A stretch of DNA of 64,000 bases. Source: Hippopus hippopus (lineage: Eukaryota; Mollusca; Bivalvia; Cardiida; Cardiidae). A program made the translations under genes and the position numbers. Location of the stretch: NCBI GenBank assembly GCA_946811185.2, contig OX328104.1, forward strand, positions 10,365,918-10,429,917, in the 5' to 3' direction. Of the stretch, positions 61,820 through 64,000 are shown in pieces. Every line of letters begins with the position of its first letter. Position 1 is the first letter of the stretch. The notes beneath the pieces were generated by a model, which was given only the letters and a program-made list of their open reading frames with translations, had not been told where the DNA came from and searched no databases.

Positions 61820-62054
61820 TTTAATCTCTTACCGAACAATTTCAAGTTGTAAAGATCCTGTGCGAGAAATCTTCTGAAAACATGGTGAAAAAATTGAAAA
61901 GGCGGTTAACTAACGTAAATTTTCTGCATTTTTCACAATCTTTACTGTCCTATCAAACACAATACCTATCATTTAAGCAACATTTAATTTGCTACGTGCA
62001 AATGCTTCAATATGAAGATGGCTTAAATTTTGTGATCTGGCAAAAGTTTAAATA
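61820..62054 (+). mobile_element. PB-A copy, plus, old
   Basis: TCTCTTACCGAACAATTTCA, CATGGTGAAAAAATTGAAAA, TTTGCTACGTGCAAATGCTT and TGATCTGGCAAAAGTTTAA. Hairpin mostly decayed. It is the last intron-type repeat before the Polinton-like block. Confidence 0.75.
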
Positions 62055-62178
62055 TTGATATAGTATTTCTTTCCTTGTCGTAACAAGTTCACCTACTGAT
62101 GTTTACAATTTAAATTGTGTATGCATTGCACACTTCATCATCAGACCTGGTTTATGCCCATATCTGAATATTTTTCCC

Positions 62179-62541
62179 CTAAAACTGTAAATGAACTTTA
62201 ATAGAAGTCACTATTTTGGGCCTATGGAAGCCATTAATCTTCTGCTTACAGCGCAATGAACATGCTTCGTTGCATGTGAAACAAATATTTGTTCTCTCGC
62301 CATTCGCACCATATCGTTTGTCAATCGTCGCTTGATCCAAAACTCTATAGCTGGTAGTGCGGTAAACATCTTTTTCTTCTAAATGTTGCTGGGATAAAAA
62401 TGATCCCACATAGTTTCCGATATGTTTAACATCATACTTTGATGGTATATTGCTGATCTCATAATCGTGGGTGTATGGATTAACATACAGATACACCCTC
62501 TTTCTAAGTGGGGATGTATTTTGCAGCTTTAACTCGCTCAT
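62179..62541 (-). CDS. Small Cys-containing protein next to Polinton polymerase
   Basis: A 120-residue minus-strand ORF starting at ATG 62541 and ending TAA near 62179. I do not recognise the family. A short Cys cluster, CFTCNEACSLRC (C-x2-C-x3-C-x3-C), lies near residues 87-98 and could bind a metal. The C-terminus is basic with a final IKVHLQF. No signal peptide or membrane segment is evident. A TATA-like element on the minus strand (TATAAATAG, 62610-62618) lies about 69 nt upstream of the start. It diverges from the polymerase ORFs and is probably part of the same element. Base composition and the intact frame contrast with the surrounding decayed repeats. Confidence 0.6.
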   Translation of the reverse strand: MSELKLQNTSPLRKRVYLYVNPYTHDYEISNIPSKYDVKHIGNYVGSFLSQQHLEEKDVYRTTSYRVLDQATIDKRYGANGERTNICFTCNEACSLRCKQKINGFHRPKIVTSIKVHLQF

Positions 62542-62609
62542 ATTTTTTTTATCAGCTGTACTGTTTGAGATTGAGTAGGAGAATGATTAGATTTTCACAA
62601 CTATCGTCT

Positions 62610-62646
62610 CTATTTATACACTGTTACAACGGAGAGGCTATATAAA
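62610..62646. promoter_or_regulatory. Divergent promoter with two TATA boxes
   Basis: CTATTTATA (62610-62618) reads TATAAATAG on the minus strand, 69 nt before the minus ORF. TATATAAA (62639-62646) lies 55 nt before ATG 62701 on the plus strand. Facing boxes at proper distances support a bidirectional core promoter for the two ORFs. Confidence 0.6.
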
Positions 62647-62700
62647 TTGTTAGTTTTTTCTCACTTCTGCATTATTGTCTTTTCACTCAGAGCTAAAACG

Positions 62701-62988
62701 ATGGGTAAAAGAAAAAGAATAATAACCTATTCAGACAGCGAAAGTGACGATGAGGTGTTTCCACCAACAAAAAAGAAAAAAACTAGACCTTTGAAAGAAG
62801 AAAGTGACGATGAGATATTTCCAGCAATAAAAAAGAAAAAAACTAAACCTTTGAAAGAAGAAAATGACAGCGACGATGAAAGTATCAACTCTAACTTAGA
62901 CATGAAAAGTCTGTATGATTTAACAGAAAGGGGAAATAAGAAGTCAAGAAAATTTAAAACAGAATCACGTGCTGATGCTGAGTTTTAA
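62701..62988 (+). CDS. Acidic/basic repeat protein, possible polymerase N-terminal extension
   Basis: From ATG 62701 (context AAAACGATGG; an upstream TTG in frame is less likely) a 95-residue ORF ends at TAA 62986-62988. It contains a 20-residue direct repeat, ESDDEVFPPTKKKK then ESDDEIFPAIKKKK, encoded by adjacent 60-bp units at 62740-62799 and 62800-62859. The acidic SDSESDDE patches and K-runs look like casein-kinase sites and nuclear-localisation signals, but that is inference. Its last codons overlap the start of the polymerase-like ORF by 14 nt in another frame. It may be a separate short protein, or a disordered N-terminal extension joined by splicing or frameshifting, or separated by a single indel. 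No homologue recognised. Confidence 0.6.
   Translation: MGKRKRIITYSDSESDDEVFPPTKKKKTRPLKEESDDEIFPAIKKKKTKPLKEENDSDDESINSNLDMKSLYDLTERGNKKSRKFKTESRADAEF
62740..62859 (+). repeat. 60-bp in-frame direct duplication
   Basis: Two adjacent 60-bp units differ at a handful of positions, keep the reading frame and both encode an SDDE ... KKKK ... PLKE pattern. Confidence 0.9.
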
Positions 62989-64000
62989 GAAATTTGAAGA
63001 ATTAACACCTCAGAGACTACTTGGATTATTTGACGATGTTACCCATGAAATCATTCGAAAGTTAAATGCTAACCCTACGGACATGATTAGAATTACCATC
63101 AATCATCCTTCGTTGGAAATAGGAATCCATATTCCTTTTTTAGCTGCAGGCCAGTTACAAGGTGAAACTATGCTGAATGAAATTGAACGAGTTTTACAAT
63201 CGAATACAGATTTCGTCTTGAACGATGGATTAATGACATTTGACATTACACATACAATACCACCAAGTGGTAGCGGAAAACAAAAATATAGATCGTCAGA
63301 ATTAGATTCGAAGTTTTTTGCCCAGAAGAAGAAATCTATTATTCAAATTGGTAATCGTGACCAACTATGTTTTGCAAGAGCTGTTGTTGTGGGAATTTGC
63401 TACAGTGAACGTGAAAACACCGAAGTATGGAATAGAAAATGGCGTCGTATTTGTCGTTCAAAACGCCTTTTTCAAAAGACTGAAGCTGAGAAATTGTTAA
63501 ATGAAGCTGGAGTTTCACCAACCCAGTCTGTAGGAATTGATGAATACAAAAAAATTCAAACATTCTTGTATGAAAAAGGCTATGTCATTAAAGTTCACCA
63601 ACAGCATTCAAAAGTGGAAAAAATATTTAAACATCCAGAAGTGAAAGCCAATAGTAAGATCATACATTTGTACTTTCATCAAAACCATTATGACTACATC
63701 AAATCTATCAAAGGTTTTCTTAGTTGTGGATATTATTGTGAGTTCTGTGATGTGGGTTACTCTAACCGGGAAAATCTTGCTTGTTCAAATATCTGCAAAG
63801 GTTGTTATCGCAAAGGAAAATGTCCATCAGAATCAAAAGAATATGTTTGCAGTTATTGCAATAGACGATTTTTTAGTGCTGAATGCTTTGAAAATCACAG
63901 AAATGTACAAGGTAAAGAAAAGAAATCCATTTGTGTATTAGTAAAACTCTGCTCGAAATGTGGTGCACAATATCATGACAGAAAGAAAAATCATGTTTGC
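62975..64000 (+). CDS. Polinton-type DNA polymerase B, N-terminal part (runs off window)
   Basis: From ATG 62975 the frame is open for 342 codons to the window edge with no stop. The block around residues 118-140 (QIGNRDQLCFARAVVVG) and the later HYDYIKSIKGFL (about 238-249) followed by cysteine pairs (YYCEFC, then ...C..C and C.YC.RRFFSAECF..H) match the conserved region that precedes the exonuclease/polymerase core in Polinton/Maverick protein-primed DNA polymerases. The catalytic exonuclease and palm motifs would lie beyond 64000 and are not seen. The enzyme is expected to copy the element from a protein primer. An intact frame suggests a young insertion. Alternative: another gene with the same N-terminal module. 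Family recognition is from memory. Confidence 0.65.
   Translation, partial: MLSFKKFEELTPQRLLGLFDDVTHEIIRKLNANPTDMIRITINHPSLEIGIHIPFLAAGQLQGETMLNEIERVLQSNTDFVLNDGLMTFDITHTIPPSGSGKQKYRSSELDSKFFAQKKKSIIQIGNRDQLCFARAVVVGICYSERENTEVWNRKWRRICRSKRLFQKTEAEKLLNEAGVSPTQSVGIDEYKKIQTFLYEKGYVIKVHQQHSKVEKIFKHPEVKANSKIIHLYFHQNHYDYIKSIKGFLSCGYYCEFCDVGYSNRENLACSNICKGCYRKGKCPSESKEYVCSYCNRRFFSAECFENHRNVQGKEKKSICVLVKLCSKCGAQYHDRKKNHVC

Larger units (their letters stand above)
62055..64000. mobile_element. Left end of a Polinton/Maverick-like element
   Basis: From here to the edge the repeats stop and intact, closely spaced ORFs begin: a minus-strand ORF, a divergent TATA pair, a plus-strand small ORF and a long plus ORF resembling the N-terminal region of Polinton-type DNA polymerase B. 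These elements are usually 15-20 kb with long terminal inverted repeats and a capsid/ATPase/integrase set. Only one side is visible, so the terminal repeat and the other hallmark genes cannot be confirmed. The exact left boundary lies between 62055 and 62178. Confidence 0.65.

Noticed and set aside
63318..63941. Two plus frames of 60 and 83 codons
   Set aside because: Both are shadows in another frame of the open polymerase-like ORF starting at 62975.

Overview
The window is eukaryotic, almost certainly a bivalve mollusc. It is AT-rich, split-gene DNA packed with short non-autonomous transposons. Several repeats here have a look I associate with bivalve genomes: elements that open AGCTCACCTGAGC, carry internal arrays of about 145 bp and end CTCTTGTTT; elements that open TATACGCCCGTCGAAGACGG; and hairpins on CCTGCGCGGACTGCGCAGG. 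A dreissenid-type bivalve is my best guess, from memory of repeat style only.

Genes. Two exons of one + strand gene are clear. An internal exon (1287-1386) and the terminal exon (30786-31061) together encode a G-patch domain and the C-terminus of a protein that most resembles AGGF1. A 29.4-kb intron separates them and is made almost entirely of repeats. From about 62.1 kb to the right edge lies what looks like the left end of a Polinton/Maverick giant DNA transposon. It has a minus-strand small ORF and a plus-strand acidic/basic ORF diverging from a pair of facing TATA boxes, then an intact 342-codon ORF, open at the window edge, that resembles the N-terminal region of a Polinton-type DNA polymerase B. 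Two decayed Tc1/mariner relics are present (8.7-9.9 kb and 60.2-61.2 kb).

Repeats. The dominant element, called PB-A here, is a 229-bp MITE counted with its flanking TTAA. Its ends are CCCTTTACC...GGTAAAGGG and it carries a central hairpin of about 65 bp. More than 50 full or partial copies run from 1.9 to 62.1 kb in both orientations. TTAA target duplications and CCCTTT ends suggest piggyBac-like mobilisation. A second TTAA family (PB-D, ends CCCTTAGGCTGCTAAG) dominates 38-62 kb. HINE-like elements (I, J, Q) with internal tandem arrays repeatedly sit inside T-runs of other repeats, including the PB-A hairpin arm in three cases. At least five tRNA-derived SINE families, two palindromic families sharing a 19-bp core (Pal-B, Pal-L), a 690-bp foldback family (M) and a MITE with 9-10 bp target duplications (N) complete the set. 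Nested insertions give a usable relative chronology.

Layout. 1-31.1 kb: G-patch gene 3' part, intron full of PB-A, HINE-I and SINEs. 31.1-37.7 kb: probable 3' UTR/downstream region with PB-A, the largest HINE-I and HINE-J. 37.8-51 kb: duplicated SINE segment, Pal-L, Pal-B, PB-D, N and M elements. 51-59.8 kb: a segmental duplication, second copies of M and N, PB-D tandem pair and a possible CpG-rich first exon. 60-62.05 kb: Tc1 relic, PB-D and PB-A. 62.1 kb to end: Polinton left end. Element names are local labels; 'plus' for PB-A means the arm containing GACCCTGAGG is on the left.
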